The notes below the pieces were generated by a model that worked only from the letters and a program-made list of their open reading frames with translations, was not told the origin of the DNA and did not search any database. This document shows positions 17,301 to 26,454 of a stretch of 64,000 nt of DNA, in pieces (the stretch's first letter is position 1; every line of letters starts with the position of its first letter). This DNA is from Pseudomonas lurida. Lineage in GTDB: Bacteria; Pseudomonadota; Gammaproteobacteria; Pseudomonadales; Pseudomonadaceae. The stretch is taken from NCBI RefSeq assembly GCF_013522705.1, contig NZ_JAAMRE010000016.1, forward strand, positions 1 through 64,000, written 5' to 3'. Made by a program: the position numbers and the translations under genes.

Positions 17301-17617
17301 CCTCAATCCTGCGCGCCTTTACCGCGCTGCTATGTGTGGGCTTCAGTGCTACCGCGCTGGCCCATAACCCGATGTGCGAATGCAAGGAAATACCCGGCGA
17401 GCAAATTCAGTGCAAAGGCGGTTTCTCCGATGGCAGCGGCGCTCCCGGCGTGACCCTGGACGTGATCGGCTACGACGAGACCGTCCTGATGCCCGGCAAG
17501 CTCGGCGCCGATTCGACCCTGACCTTCAAGAAGCCTTCGGCCGAGTTCTACGTGTTGTTCGATGCCGGCCCCGGCCATGTGGTGGAAATCGACCAAGCGG
17601 ATATCCAGCCCCAATGA
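17297..17617 (+). CDS. fpvJ: Periplasmic accessory protein FpvJ
   Basis: This 106-residue protein has a cleavable signal peptide (ending near ALAHNP) and a cysteine-rich start to the mature chain (MCECKEIPGEQIQCKGGFSDGSG). It ends in VDQADIQPQ-like polar sequence with little else recognisable. It overlaps fpvH and fpvK by four bases each, so translation is tightly coupled. By position it is FpvJ, a small periplasmic partner of the FpvG reductase. Confidence 0.76.
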   Translation: MTSILRAFTALLCVGFSATALAHNPMCECKEIPGEQIQCKGGFSDGSGAPGVTLDVIGYDETVLMPGKLGADSTLTFKKPSAEFYVLFDAGPGHVVEIDQADIQPQ

Positions 17618-18174
17618 GTACGACACAGGTTGTACGCCCCGCCGGTGCCGGACACGAAACTCTGTATGTGCTGCTGTTGTGCCTGATCATCCTGGCGGTC
17701 GCCGGGACGGTGGTGGCACTGCACGGCGAACCCCAGCAGGTTGCGGCCCTGCCCAGCCATCAATTGGACGCGCGACGCGACCTGAGCGCCGCCGAGCAAG
17801 GCATCTACGCCGACCTGCGCGTGACCCTGGATGAAATCCACCTGCTGCAACAGGAGCAGAGCGCCCTGCCGACGCCCGAGCAACTGGCCGAGGAAGGCTT
17901 CGCGCCGTTCGCTCAGGATGCCAGCTCGGTCAGCCGCGGCGATCACCGCTGGCAGTTGCTGGCACCAGCCGCTTACCTGGGGTTGAGCCAAGTGCCAAGC
18001 GTGAGCGGCTCATTGCTGATGCGCGTGCAAGGCAGCGAGCCGGATATCTGGCTCAACCGCACCCAAGACCTTGGCGCCCCTTCCGACCTCACTGACCAGG
18101 CGCTGATCGCAGCCGGCTGGCAGCAGGTGGTCGCGCAATTCGATGCCGGCGTGACCCGCCAGCACCGCCACTGA
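17614..18174 (+). CDS. fpvK: Membrane-anchored accessory protein FpvK
   Basis: This 186-residue protein has one N-terminal membrane helix (ETLYVLLLCLIILAVAGTVVAL) followed by a periplasmic domain rich in Leu, Gln and Glu. The C-terminal part (ALIAAGWQQVVAQFDAGV) shows no catalytic motif. It is the fourth gene of the fpv operon and matches FpvK by order and topology. Its known role is supportive in iron release from ferripyoverdine; mechanism is unclear. Confidence 0.74.
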   Translation: MSTTQVVRPAGAGHETLYVLLLCLIILAVAGTVVALHGEPQQVAALPSHQLDARRDLSAAEQGIYADLRVTLDEIHLLQQEQSALPTPEQLAEEGFAPFAQDASSVSRGDHRWQLLAPAAYLGLSQVPSVSGSLLMRVQGSEPDIWLNRTQDLGAPSDLTDQALIAAGWQQVVAQFDAGVTRQHRH

Positions 18175-18193
18175 ACGAGAAGACCGATTGCCC

Positions 18194-19114
18194 ATGCCTA
18201 TTTCACCTCCCCTGTTGCGTTCGTTGCTGGTTGGACTACTCAGCCTGGTACTCGCCCCCTTCGCCCACGCCGATGGGGCAAAGCGTCTGCGCATCGGCAT
18301 CACGCTGCATCCTTATTACAGCTACGTAGCCAATATTGTCGGCGACAAGGCCGAAGTGGTGCCGCTGATTCCGGCCGGCTTCAACCCGCACGCCTACGAG
18401 CCCCGCGCCGAAGACATCAAGCGCATCGGCACCCTTGATGTGATCGTGCTCAATGGCGTCGGCCATGACGATTTCGCCGACCGCATGATCGCCACCAGCG
18501 AACGCCCGGACATCCCGGTGATCGAGGCCAACGCCAACGTGCCGCTGCTGGCCGCCACCGGCAATGCCGCGCGCGGTGCGGGCAAAGTGGTCAACCCGCA
18601 TACGTTCCTGTCGATCAGCGCGTCGATTGCCCAGGTCAACAACATTGCCCGCGAGCTGGGCAAGCTCGACCCCGACAACGCCAGGACCTACACCCAGAAC
18701 GCCCGCGCCTACGGCAAGCGCCTGCGCCAGATGCGCGCCGACGCCCTGGCCAAGCTCACCCGCGCGCCCAACCCCGACCTGCGCGTCGCCACCGTGCACG
18801 CGGCCTACGACTACCTGCTGCGTGAATTCGGCCTGGAGGTCACCGCAGTGGTCGAGCCGGCCCACGGCATCGAACCCAGCCCCAGCCAGTTGAAGAAAAC
18901 CATCGATGAACTGCGCGCCCTGGATGTGAAGGTGATTTTTTCGGAGATGGATTTCCCGTCCACTTATGTCGATACCATCCAGCGCGAATCAGGGGTCAAG
19001 CTGTACCCGCTGTCGCATATTTCCTACGGCGAATACAGCGCTGAGAAGTACGAAGTGGAAATGACCGGCAACCTCAACACTGTCGTCCGGGCCATCCAGG
19101 AGTCGGGCGCATGA
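18194..19114 (+). CDS. fpvC: Periplasmic metal-binding protein FpvC (ZnuA-type)
   Basis: This 306-residue cluster A-I substrate-binding protein has a signal peptide (LVLAPFAHA) and metal-binding histidines of the family: NPHAYEPR, NPHTFLS, and HAAYDYLLREFG, with a late SEMDFPST acid. It receives iron or the iron-free chelator from pyoverdine in the periplasm and partners the ABC unit FpvDE. ATG 18194 was used; a TTG two codons earlier has a better-placed GAGAAGA and could be the true start. The stop overlaps fpvD. Confidence 0.85.
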   Translation: MPISPPLLRSLLVGLLSLVLAPFAHADGAKRLRIGITLHPYYSYVANIVGDKAEVVPLIPAGFNPHAYEPRAEDIKRIGTLDVIVLNGVGHDDFADRMIATSERPDIPVIEANANVPLLAATGNAARGAGKVVNPHTFLSISASIAQVNNIARELGKLDPDNARTYTQNARAYGKRLRQMRADALAKLTRAPNPDLRVATVHAAYDYLLREFGLEVTAVVEPAHGIEPSPSQLKKTIDELRALDVKVIFSEMDFPSTYVDTIQRESGVKLYPLSHISYGEYSAEKYEVEMTGNLNTVVRAIQESGA

Positions 19115-19857
19115 CCGCCGCAGAACAGCTGAAAGTCGCCAGCATCGGGCCGACCCTGGACTTCGACAAGGTGTCGCTGACCCTGGGCCGCACCGCAATC
19201 CTGGCCGACGTGAGTTTCCAGGTACAGCCGGGCAGCATCCACGCCCTGGTCGGCCCCAACGGCGGCGGTAAAAGCTCGCTGATCAAGACCCTCCTGGGGC
19301 AGACCCCACATCAGGGGCGCTTGAGCCTGGCGTGGCCGGCTTCGCCCGGCGCCGTCGGCTATGTACCGCAGGCGTTAGAGTTCGACCGAGGCTTGCCGAT
19401 GACCGTGGATGATTTCATGGCTGCGATGTGTCAGCGGCGCCCGGCGTTTCTGGGCCTGTCCCGGCACTACGCGGCCGCCATCGGCGAAGCGCTGGAGCGG
19501 GTCGGCATGCAGGACAAGCGCAAGCGCCGCATGGGCGCGCTGTCCGGCGGCGAGCGCCAGCGCGTGCTGCTGGCCCAAGGCCTGATTCCGGCCCCGCACC
19601 TGCTGGTGCTGGATGAACCGATGTCGGCCCTTGATGAAGCCGGCATCCAGGTGTTCGAGCGCCTTCTCAATGACTGGCGCCTGGCCGGCATTACCGTACT
19701 GTGGATCGAACACGATCTGGAAGCGGTCGGCCGCCTGGCCGATCGAGTGACCGGCCTTAACCGCCGCGTACTGTTCGATGCCACGCCCAAGGAAGCCCTG
19801 ACTCCGGACCGCCTGCTGACCCTGTTTTCTACTCATCCTCGGAGCACGGCACCATGA
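19111..19857 (+). CDS. fpvD: ABC transporter ATP-binding protein FpvD
   Basis: This 248-residue ATPase has Walker A GPNGGGKSS, signature LSGGERQRV, Walker B LLVLDEPMSALDE and a switch histidine in WIEHDLEAVG. It powers the inner-membrane channel FpvE for uptake of the iron released from pyoverdine. ATGA overlaps on both sides (19111-19114 and 19854-19857) show tight coupling with fpvC and fpvE. Confidence 0.87.
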   Translation: MTAAEQLKVASIGPTLDFDKVSLTLGRTAILADVSFQVQPGSIHALVGPNGGGKSSLIKTLLGQTPHQGRLSLAWPASPGAVGYVPQALEFDRGLPMTVDDFMAAMCQRRPAFLGLSRHYAAAIGEALERVGMQDKRKRRMGALSGGERQRVLLAQGLIPAPHLLVLDEPMSALDEAGIQVFERLLNDWRLAGITVLWIEHDLEAVGRLADRVTGLNRRVLFDATPKEALTPDRLLTLFSTHPRSTAP

Positions 19858-20753
19858 GTTATGAAGCCTTTCGCCTGATGGTCCAGGGCTGGGCCTCTTC
19901 CGGGTACCTGCCGGAAGCCTTGGCCTACGGGTTTGTGGTCAATGCGCTGCTCGCGGGTCTGTTGATCGGTCCGGTACTGGGTGGGCTGGGTACGCTGGTG
20001 GTGGTCAAGCGCTTTGCGTTTTTTTCTGAAGCGGTCGGCCACGCCGCGCTGACCGGCGTAGCGGTGGGCATCCTGCTCGGCGAGCCCTATACCGGACCGT
20101 ACGGCAGCCTGTTCGGCTACTGCCTGCTGTTCGGCATCCTGCTCAACTACCTGCGCAACCGCACCGGGCTGGCACCCGACACCTTGATCGGCGTGTTTCT
20201 CTCGGTGTCCCTGGCGCTGGGCGCGAGCCTGTTGTTGATCCTGGCGGGCAAGATCAACGTGCACATTCTGGAAAACGTACTGTTCGGCTCGGTGCTGACG
20301 GTCAACGGCAACGACCTGCTGGTGCTGGCGATTGTCGGCACGCTGGTGATGGCCCTGGCGCTGCCGCTGTACAACCGCATCATGCTCGCCAGTTTCAACC
20401 CGCAGCTGGCGGCGGTGCGCGGCGTAGCGGTAAAGACCCTGGATTATCTGTTCGTGATCCTGGTGACATTGATCACAGTGGCCGCGGTCAAGGTCATCGG
20501 CGCGATCCTCGTGGGGGCGCTGCTGGTGATTCCGGCGGCGGCGGCGCGCCTGCTGAGCCAGTCGCTCAAAGGGTTCTTCTGGGTCTCGGTGGTGATCGCC
20601 ACGGTCAGCACCCTCTGCGGGATTCTGCTGCCGATCCTATTCGACCTGCCCATCCCCTCCGGTGCCGCGATCATCCTCGTCGCCGGTATCGCCTTCGCCT
20701 GCGCCGCCATTGCGCGTGGCGTCGTCCCCAGTCTGAAAGGGAATCTTGGATAA
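19854..20753 (+). CDS. fpvE: ABC transporter permease FpvE (ABC-3 family)
   Basis: This 299-residue permease has about eight helices and the ZnuB/ABC-3 signature (RFAFFSEAVGHAALTGVAVG, and LLVIPAAAARLLSQSLKG near 235-255). It forms the channel with FpvD. Its TAA stop overlaps the fpvF start by one base (20753). Confidence 0.87.
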   Translation: MSYEAFRLMVQGWASSGYLPEALAYGFVVNALLAGLLIGPVLGGLGTLVVVKRFAFFSEAVGHAALTGVAVGILLGEPYTGPYGSLFGYCLLFGILLNYLRNRTGLAPDTLIGVFLSVSLALGASLLLILAGKINVHILENVLFGSVLTVNGNDLLVLAIVGTLVMALALPLYNRIMLASFNPQLAAVRGVAVKTLDYLFVILVTLITVAAVKVIGAILVGALLVIPAAAARLLSQSLKGFFWVSVVIATVSTLCGILLPILFDLPIPSGAAIILVAGIAFACAAIARGVVPSLKGNLG

Positions 20754-21673
20754 TGCGCTTCGCTCTACGCCCGCTGACCCTGGCCTTTGCCTGCCTGATC
20801 GCCGCACCGCTGATGGCGGTCGAATCGGTAAAACCTGCGGTGCATGCCGCCAAACCCGTGAAAGTGCTGGCCTCGCTGCCCATCACCTATGGCTTGGCGG
20901 ACGTGTTGCTCAAAGGCACCGACGTGCAACTGGAACGCGCCGCGCCGGCCAACCTGCCCGGCTCGCGGCAGGTGGCGTATTTCACGGGGCGTGGCGCGCC
21001 GGCGCTCAGCGCCTTGGCCCAGGGCGCCGACGCAGCCATCGGCCTGCGCTCGCTGTGGCCGGATGACCCGCTCTATCCGGTGGCGCGCCGCAGTAATATC
21101 CGCATCGTCGAAGTGGACGCCGCGCGCCCGGTCGACGGCGGTTTGCCGGGGATCGCCGTGCAACCCGGCGCGATCGACGGTTTGAATAGCCAGCCCTGGC
21201 AATCGAGCAACAACCTGGGCCGCATGGCCGATGTCATGGCCGCCGACTTGAGCCGCCTGGCACCGGATGCCAAAACCAGGATCGACGGCAACCTCGCAGC
21301 CCTCAAACAACGCCTGCTCAAACTCAGTGCCGACAGCGAGGCACGCCTAGCCAAGGCCGATAACCTGAGCGTGGTGAGCTTGAGTGATCATTTCGCGTAT
21401 CTGATCAGCAGCCTGAACCTCGAAGCGCTCAGCACCGACGCCCGCCCCGATGCCGAGTGGACGCCCGATGCACTGGGCAAACTCACCGCCGAGCTGAAGG
21501 ACAATGACGTCGCCGTGGTGCTGCATCATCGTCACCCAAGTGAGGCGGTAAAAGCCGCGGTGGCGGCAGGTGGTGCACGGCTTCTGGTACTCAACGTCGA
21601 CGGCGCAGACCCGGTGGCGGAGCTGGAAAGCAACGTGGATCAGGTGATCAAAAGCCTGACGCCAAGTGGCTGA
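20753..21673 (+). CDS. fpvF: Second periplasmic binding protein FpvF
   Basis: This 306-residue protein has a signal peptide (LTLAFACLIAAPLMAVES) and a ZnuA-like fold, but it lacks most metal-binding histidines at the positions seen in FpvC. SLSDHFAYLISSLNLEAL and VLHHRHPSEAVKAA are the recognisable blocks. In P. aeruginosa FpvF is reported to bind pyoverdine and to work with FpvC. It closes the operon and is convergent with the GntR gene 41 bp away. Confidence 0.83.
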   Translation: MRFALRPLTLAFACLIAAPLMAVESVKPAVHAAKPVKVLASLPITYGLADVLLKGTDVQLERAAPANLPGSRQVAYFTGRGAPALSALAQGADAAIGLRSLWPDDPLYPVARRSNIRIVEVDAARPVDGGLPGIAVQPGAIDGLNSQPWQSSNNLGRMADVMAADLSRLAPDAKTRIDGNLAALKQRLLKLSADSEARLAKADNLSVVSLSDHFAYLISSLNLEALSTDARPDAEWTPDALGKLTAELKDNDVAVVLHHRHPSEAVKAAVAAGGARLLVLNVDGADPVAELESNVDQVIKSLTPSG

Positions 21674-21714
21674 ATGCCAACGGCCTTACTGAGACCCGAA
21701 TTGGCCCCTGTCAC

Positions 21715-22428
21715 TCAGACGACATCTACTCCCACATGAATCGCGTCATGCCGCCAGAATTCCAGATCGCAATCGATCAGGCGCTGGTGCTGGTCATAGT
21801 TGACCCGGGCAATGCGCAGGCCGGGGCTGCCCACCGAGACGCGCAACGCGGCGGCAGCCTCCACCGGCAATGAGGTCGGGACGATCTCGAAACGCACCCG
21901 TCCGTAATGCACGTCGTACTTGCGCGCGTACAGCTCGGTCATCGACTGGGTCAAATCACACGCCAGAATCCCCGGAAAATACTGCGGGTTCAGGTAGTGC
22001 TCCACATACAGCACCAACCGCCCATCAATGCGCCGCCCCCGGCAGATCTGGATCACGCTGGACAACGCCGGTAACTGCAACCAGGCGCATACCGCCGCCG
22101 AGGCCGGTTGCAAGCGCGCGCTGAGCACTTCGGTGGACGCCACCCGGCCCTGGTCGCTGACCATCGCGTGAAAGTGGCTGCGTTGCATCAGGTTGTAGGC
22201 CAGGCGCGGCGGCGACACAAACCAGCCGCGGCGCTCTTCGCGATAGATCTGCCCTTGCGCCTCCAGTTGTAACAAGGCTTCCCGCACGGTAATGCGAGTG
22301 GTACCAAACAACTCGCTGAGCTTACGTTCGGCAGGCAACTTGCGACCGGGCGGCAACAGACCGTGGTCGATCTGCTCCTGCAGCGCCAGGCCGATGGAGG
22401 TCACCGCCTTGATTGCTTCATCACGCAT
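21715..22428 (-). CDS. GntR-family repressor with UTRA domain
   Basis: This 237-residue regulator has an N-terminal winged helix (GLLPPGRKLPAERKLSELFGTTRITVREALLQLEAQG) and a C-terminal UTRA ligand domain like HutC and PhnF. ATG 22428 was chosen because AAGG lies 8 nt upstream. A near-perfect palindrome sits just before its start and a second before the divergent transporter, so it probably represses both itself and the transporter until a ligand binds. UTRA regulators next to phosphonate or phosphoester genes usually sense those compounds. Confidence 0.85.
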   Translation of the reverse strand: MRDEAIKAVTSIGLALQEQIDHGLLPPGRKLPAERKLSELFGTTRITVREALLQLEAQGQIYREERRGWFVSPPRLAYNLMQRSHFHAMVSDQGRVASTEVLSARLQPASAAVCAWLQLPALSSVIQICRGRRIDGRLVLYVEHYLNPQYFPGILACDLTQSMTELYARKYDVHYGRVRFEIVPTSLPVEAAAALRVSVGSPGLRIARVNYDQHQRLIDCDLEFWRHDAIHVGVDVV

Positions 22429-22441
22429 CAACGTTACCTTT

Positions 22442-22455
22442 CTGGACTAGACCAG
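22442..22455. promoter_or_regulatory. Probable UTRA-GntR operator, regulator side
   Basis: CTGGACTAGACCAG is a 14-bp palindrome with one mismatched pair and fits the TGGTCTAGACCA-type operators known for PhnF/DasR-like UTRA regulators. It lies 14 bp upstream of the repressor start, suiting autorepression. Confidence 0.6.
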
Positions 22456-22685
22456 CACCGTTCAGGTGCACAAAGCGCTGGGTAAACGGGCCCTTGCTAT
22501 TGCGTGCAAGCGTAGGCAGGACAAATGACCGAGAGATGACAGCCCCCTGGATGCGGCCTACCACACCCTGCAATACATCGGCCAAGTCCCGCCAATGCGG
22601 GCCCTTTGGCGTGGTCTACGCTGAGTCTGCGCGGAGCGACATCGACGCGTCGAAAACGACATCGACATGAAACTGTCATCCATCG

Positions 22686-22721
22686 GGCCTAGATTGGCTC
22701 AGGTATTGCTGACCTAGACCA
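22686..22721. promoter_or_regulatory. Probable UTRA-GntR operators, transporter side
   Basis: TGACCTAGACCA (22710-22721) repeats the core CTAGACCA of the regulator-side site. GGCCTAGATTGG, about 20 bp before it, is a weaker third copy. Both lie 57-92 bp upstream of the binding-protein start. The remainder of 22429-22777 shows no gene. Confidence 0.5.
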
Positions 22722-22777
22722 CACCACCGCAATCGTTCATAAAAACGCAGCGTTGTTAACGCCCATAGGAGCTTCGG

Positions 22778-23854
22778 ATGAAACAGCTTTTCCTGGCATC
22801 ACTGTTAGGCTCGACCATTGCCATGTGCACCGCCGCCATGGCTGCCGATACCGATCTAAAAACGCTGGAAGCCGCCGCGAAGGCCGAAGGCGCCGTCAAC
22901 AGCGTCGGCATGCCCGATGACTGGGCCAACTGGAAAGGCACCTGGGACGATCTGGCCAAGACCTATGGCCTCAAGCACATCGACACCGACATGAGTTCGG
23001 CGCAGGAAATCGCCAAGTTCAAGGCCGAAAAAGACAACGCCAGCGCCGATATCGGCGACGTCGGCGCAGCCTTCGGCCCGATTGCGGTGAAACAGGAAGT
23101 GACCCAGCCTTACAAACCGTCCACCTGGGCCCAGGTGCCGGATTGGGCAAAAGACAAAGACGGCCACTGGGCCCTGGCATACACCGGGACGATTGCGTTT
23201 ATCGTCAACAAGAAGTTGCTGCATGGATCTGAAGTGCCCCACAGCTGGGCCGACCTGCAAACCGGCAAGTACAAGGTCTCCGTGGGCGACGTCAGCACGG
23301 CGGCACAGGCGGCCAACGGCGTACTGGCAGCGGCCATCGCCCATAAAGGCGACGAGAAGAACATTGCCCCCGGGCTGCAGTTTTTTACCAAAATTGCCCA
23401 GCAAGGTCGCCTCTCGCTGTCCAACCCGACCATCGCCACCATGGAAAAAGGCGAAGTCGAAGTGGGCATCGTCTGGGACTTCAACGGCCTGAGCTACAAA
23501 GCCAAGATGGGCAACCCGGATGACTACGTGGTGCTGATCCCATCGGACGGCTCGGTGAAATCCGGCTACACCACCATCATCAACAAATACGCCAAGCACC
23601 CGAACGCGGCCAAGCTGACCCGCGAATACATCTTCAGCGATGCCGGCCAACTCAACCTGGCCCGTGGCAATGCGCGCCCCATCCGTGCCGAAACCGACCT
23701 GAAACTGCCGGCCGATATCGCCAAGAACCTGATCCCGGGCGAGCAGTACACCAAGGCCAATCCACAGCCGATCAAGGATGCCGATGCCTGGGAAAAAACC
23801 TCCAAGAAACTGCCTCAGCTGTGGAATGAGCAGGTCATCGTAGAGATGAAATAA
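22778..23854 (+). CDS. ABC transporter periplasmic substrate-binding protein
   Basis: This 358-residue protein has a signal peptide ending TAAMAAD and the SBP_bac_6-type fold used for iron, 2-aminoethylphosphonate and polyamines. Typical segments are ADIGDVGAAFGPIAVK, ALAYTGTIAFIVNKKLL and VGIVWDFNGLSYKAKM. It starts at ATG 22778 with GGAG 8 nt upstream and is the first gene of an importer operon. The absence of paired tyrosines speaks against a ferric-iron site. The linked phosphatases point to a phosphorus compound as ligand. Confidence 0.82.
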   Translation: MKQLFLASLLGSTIAMCTAAMAADTDLKTLEAAAKAEGAVNSVGMPDDWANWKGTWDDLAKTYGLKHIDTDMSSAQEIAKFKAEKDNASADIGDVGAAFGPIAVKQEVTQPYKPSTWAQVPDWAKDKDGHWALAYTGTIAFIVNKKLLHGSEVPHSWADLQTGKYKVSVGDVSTAAQAANGVLAAAIAHKGDEKNIAPGLQFFTKIAQQGRLSLSNPTIATMEKGEVEVGIVWDFNGLSYKAKMGNPDDYVVLIPSDGSVKSGYTTIINKYAKHPNAAKLTREYIFSDAGQLNLARGNARPIRAETDLKLPADIAKNLIPGEQYTKANPQPIKDADAWEKTSKKLPQLWNEQVIVEMK

Positions 23855-23880
23855 GGGTTTATTCCGCATTGGAGATCCAA

Positions 23881-23968
23881 TGTGGAAGCGGGCTTGCTCG
23901 CGAATGCGGTATGTCAGCCAATACACTTGTTCTGATACGCCGCTTTCGCCAGCAAGCCCGCTCCCACA
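23881..23968. repeat. REPIN: inverted pair of Pseudomonas REP sequences
   Basis: A REP hairpin (23881-23904, core GCGGGCTTGCTCGCGAA) and its inverted partner (23945-23968, core GCAAGCCCGCTCCCACA) frame a 40-bp spacer. This is the paired form common between genes in P. fluorescens genomes and is mobilised by RAYT transposases elsewhere. It sits between the binding-protein gene and the phosphatase gene, and may stabilise or trim the upstream mRNA. Confidence 0.88.
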
Positions 23969-24018
23969 CCTGAACCGCGTTTTTACCGGAAATAACCTGT
24001 TGCGGAGCGCCAGCCCCC

Positions 24019-24825
24019 ATGAAGCACCCCGTCATCCTTGTCGTGCTCGACGGCCTTAACTTCGAGGTTGCAAGGCACGCCATGGGGCATTTGCAGGCCT
24101 ATGTCGGCGCAGGAAGCGCAGCCCTCTACACACTGGAATGTGAACTGCCCTCACTGTCCCGCCCGCTGTATGAATGCATCCTCACCGGCGTGCCACCGAT
24201 CCAGAGCGGCATCGTGCACAACAACGTCTCGCGCCTGTCCAACCAGCGCAGCATTTTCCACTACGCCCGCGACGCCGGTCTTACCACGGCGGCAGCGGCT
24301 TACCATTGGGTCAGCGAGCTATACAACCGCACACCCTTTCTCGCCGCCCGCGATCGTCATACCGACGACAAGACGCTGGCGATCCAGCACGGGCATTTCT
24401 ACTGGAATGACCACTACCCGGACTCCCACCTGTTTGCCGACGCCGAAAGCCTGCGCCTCAAGCACGCGCCGGACTTCCTGGTGGTGCACCCGATGAACAT
24501 CGACGATGCCGGTCACAAGCACGGCCTCGACACCGCGCAATACCGCAACAGCGCACGCTCGGCCGACATCATCCTGGCCGACTACCTGCAAGGCTGGCTC
24601 GACGCCGGCTACCAAGTGCTGGTGACCGCCGACCACGGCATGAACAACGACCGCTCCCACAACGGCCTGTTGCCGGAGGAGCGCGAAGTGCCGCTGTTTG
24701 TCCTCGGCGATGCCTTCAGCCTGGATGCCAAGGCCGCACCGAAACAAACCGACCTGTGCGGTACCGTCTGCGAACTGTTGGGCGTGCCCCACGACAAACC
24801 TGTGTGCCGGGAGCTATTGAAGTGA
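24019..24825 (+). CDS. Alkaline phosphatase superfamily hydrolase (nucleotide pyrophosphatase/phosphonoacetate hydrolase-like)
   Basis: This 268-residue metalloenzyme starts MKHPVILVVLDGLNFEVA with no signal peptide, so it is probably cytoplasmic. Metal and nucleophile sites fit the superfamily: D11 in VLDGL, the SLSRPLYE nucleophile region, NIDDAGHKHG, TADHGMN and a late SHNG histidine. It is embedded in an importer operon, between the binding protein and the permeases, so it probably acts on the imported compound. Both phosphodiester and C-P substrates are possible. Confidence 0.78.
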   Translation: MKHPVILVVLDGLNFEVARHAMGHLQAYVGAGSAALYTLECELPSLSRPLYECILTGVPPIQSGIVHNNVSRLSNQRSIFHYARDAGLTTAAAAYHWVSELYNRTPFLAARDRHTDDKTLAIQHGHFYWNDHYPDSHLFADAESLRLKHAPDFLVVHPMNIDDAGHKHGLDTAQYRNSARSADIILADYLQGWLDAGYQVLVTADHGMNNDRSHNGLLPEEREVPLFVLGDAFSLDAKAAPKQTDLCGTVCELLGVPHDKPVCRELLK

Positions 24826-25667
24826 ATGCCATGACTCGCGGCAAATGGCTGGCGCTGCTATGCCTGGTGCCTTTCACGCTGTTCTTTATCGTGTTCGAAA
24901 TCGCACCGCTGGTGTGGGTGCTGATCAACAGCCTGCAGACCGAAGACTCCGGCTGGGGCGTGGACAACTTCACGCGGATCTTCAGCTCCAAGTTCTACCT
25001 GCAGGCCATCCAATACAGCCTGGAAATCAGCTTTTACTCCAGCGTGTTCGGGATCATCATTTCCGTGCTGGGCAGCTACTCGCTGCGCCGGGTGGATTCG
25101 CCCCTGCGCAACTTCGTCACCGCCTTCGCCAACATGACCAGCAACTTCGCCGGCGTACCCCTGGCCTTCGCCTTCATCATCCTGCTGGGGTTCAACGGCA
25201 GTATCACGATCATGCTCAAGCAGGCAGGCATCATCGAAGACTTCAACCTTTACTCGAAAACCGGGTTGATCATCCTCTACACCTATTTCCAGATTCCCCT
25301 CGGCGTGCTGCTGCTCTACCCCGCCTTCGACGCCCTGCGCGAAGACTGGCGCGAGTCGGCGTCGCTGCTGGGCGCCAGCAGCTGGCAATTCTGGCGGCAC
25401 ATCGGCCTGCCGGTACTGACACCGGCGCTGCTCGGCACGTTCGTGATCCTGCTGGCCAATGCCCTGGGCGCCTATGCCACGGTGTACGCGCTGACCACCG
25501 GCAATTTCAATGTCTTGCCGATCCGTATCGCGGCGATGGTGTCAGGGGATATCTCCCTGGACCCGAACATGGCCAGCGCACTCGCTGTGGTACTGGTGGC
25601 GCTGATGACCGTGATCACCGTGGCCCATCAATTGCTGCTCAAGAGGAGCTACCATGTCTCGCGCTGA
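24822..25667 (+). CDS. ABC transporter permease, first subunit
   Basis: This permease of about 281 residues has six helices and the family loop EDWRESASLLGASSWQFWRHIGLP that docks on the ATPase. GTG 24822 overlaps the upstream stop (GTGA) and has GGGAG at a good distance, so I prefer it; ATG 24831 is the alternative. It overlaps the second permease gene by 14 bp. Confidence 0.85.
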   Translation: MNAMTRGKWLALLCLVPFTLFFIVFEIAPLVWVLINSLQTEDSGWGVDNFTRIFSSKFYLQAIQYSLEISFYSSVFGIIISVLGSYSLRRVDSPLRNFVTAFANMTSNFAGVPLAFAFIILLGFNGSITIMLKQAGIIEDFNLYSKTGLIILYTYFQIPLGVLLLYPAFDALREDWRESASLLGASSWQFWRHIGLPVLTPALLGTFVILLANALGAYATVYALTTGNFNVLPIRIAAMVSGDISLDPNMASALAVVLVALMTVITVAHQLLLKRSYHVSR

Positions 25668-26454
25668 AGCCGGCCCGGCCTCGCTCTACCATCGCGTGGT
25701 GGTGTACCTGCTATTTGCCATTCTGGTACTGCCGTTGGTCGGCACGTTTATCTATTCGATTGCGAGCAGTTGGTCGGCGACCATTCTGCCGGCCGGTTTT
25801 ACCGTGAAATGGTATGTGCAGCTGTGGAGCGACCCGCGCTTCCTGATGGCCTTCGGTCAGTCGCTGCTGGTGTGTGTGGGCGCGTTGATCCTGTCGGTGG
25901 TGCTGATCCTGCCGCTGCTGTTTGTGGTGCATTACCACTTCCCCAAGCTCGACGCGCTGATGAATATCCTGATCCTGCTGCCCTTTGCGGTGCCGCCTGT
26001 GGTGTCGTCGGTCGGCTTGCTGCAGCTCTACGGCTCCGGGCCGATGGCGATGGTGGGCACGCCGTGGATCCTGATCGGCTGCTACTTCACCGTGGCGCTG
26101 CCATTCATGTACCGGGCCATTACCAACAACCTGCAGGCCATCAACCTGCGTGACCTGATGGACGCCGCCCAACTGCTCGGTGCCAGCACCTGGCAGGCCG
26201 CGATCCTGGTCGTGCTGCCCAACCTGCGCAAAGGCCTGATGGTAGCGCTGCTGCTGTCGTTCTCGTTCCTGTTCGGCGAGTTCGTGTTCGCCAACATCCT
26301 GGTGGGCACCCGCTACGAAACCCTGCAGGTGTACCTCAACAACATGCGCAACAGCAGCGGCCATTTCACCAGCGCCGTGGTCATTTCCTACTTCTTCTTT
26401 GTGCTGGTACTGACCTGGGCCGCCACCTTCTTGAACAAGGACAAAAGCCAATGA
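25654..26454 (+). CDS. ABC transporter permease, second subunit
   Basis: This 266-residue permease has six helices and the docking loop RDLMDAAQLLGASTWQAAILVVLPNLRKG. GAGGAG precedes ATG 25654. It pairs with the first permease to make the channel; its stop overlaps the ATPase start by ATGA. Confidence 0.86.
   Translation: MSRAEAGPASLYHRVVVYLLFAILVLPLVGTFIYSIASSWSATILPAGFTVKWYVQLWSDPRFLMAFGQSLLVCVGALILSVVLILPLLFVVHYHFPKLDALMNILILLPFAVPPVVSSVGLLQLYGSGPMAMVGTPWILIGCYFTVALPFMYRAITNNLQAINLRDLMDAAQLLGASTWQAAILVVLPNLRKGLMVALLLSFSFLFGEFVFANILVGTRYETLQVYLNNMRNSSGHFTSAVVISYFFFVLVLTWAATFLNKDKSQ

Noticed and set aside
23881..23968. CRISPR or insertion-sequence end
   Set aside because: The repeat is a single inverted REP pair without spacers in series, transposase gene or target duplication.
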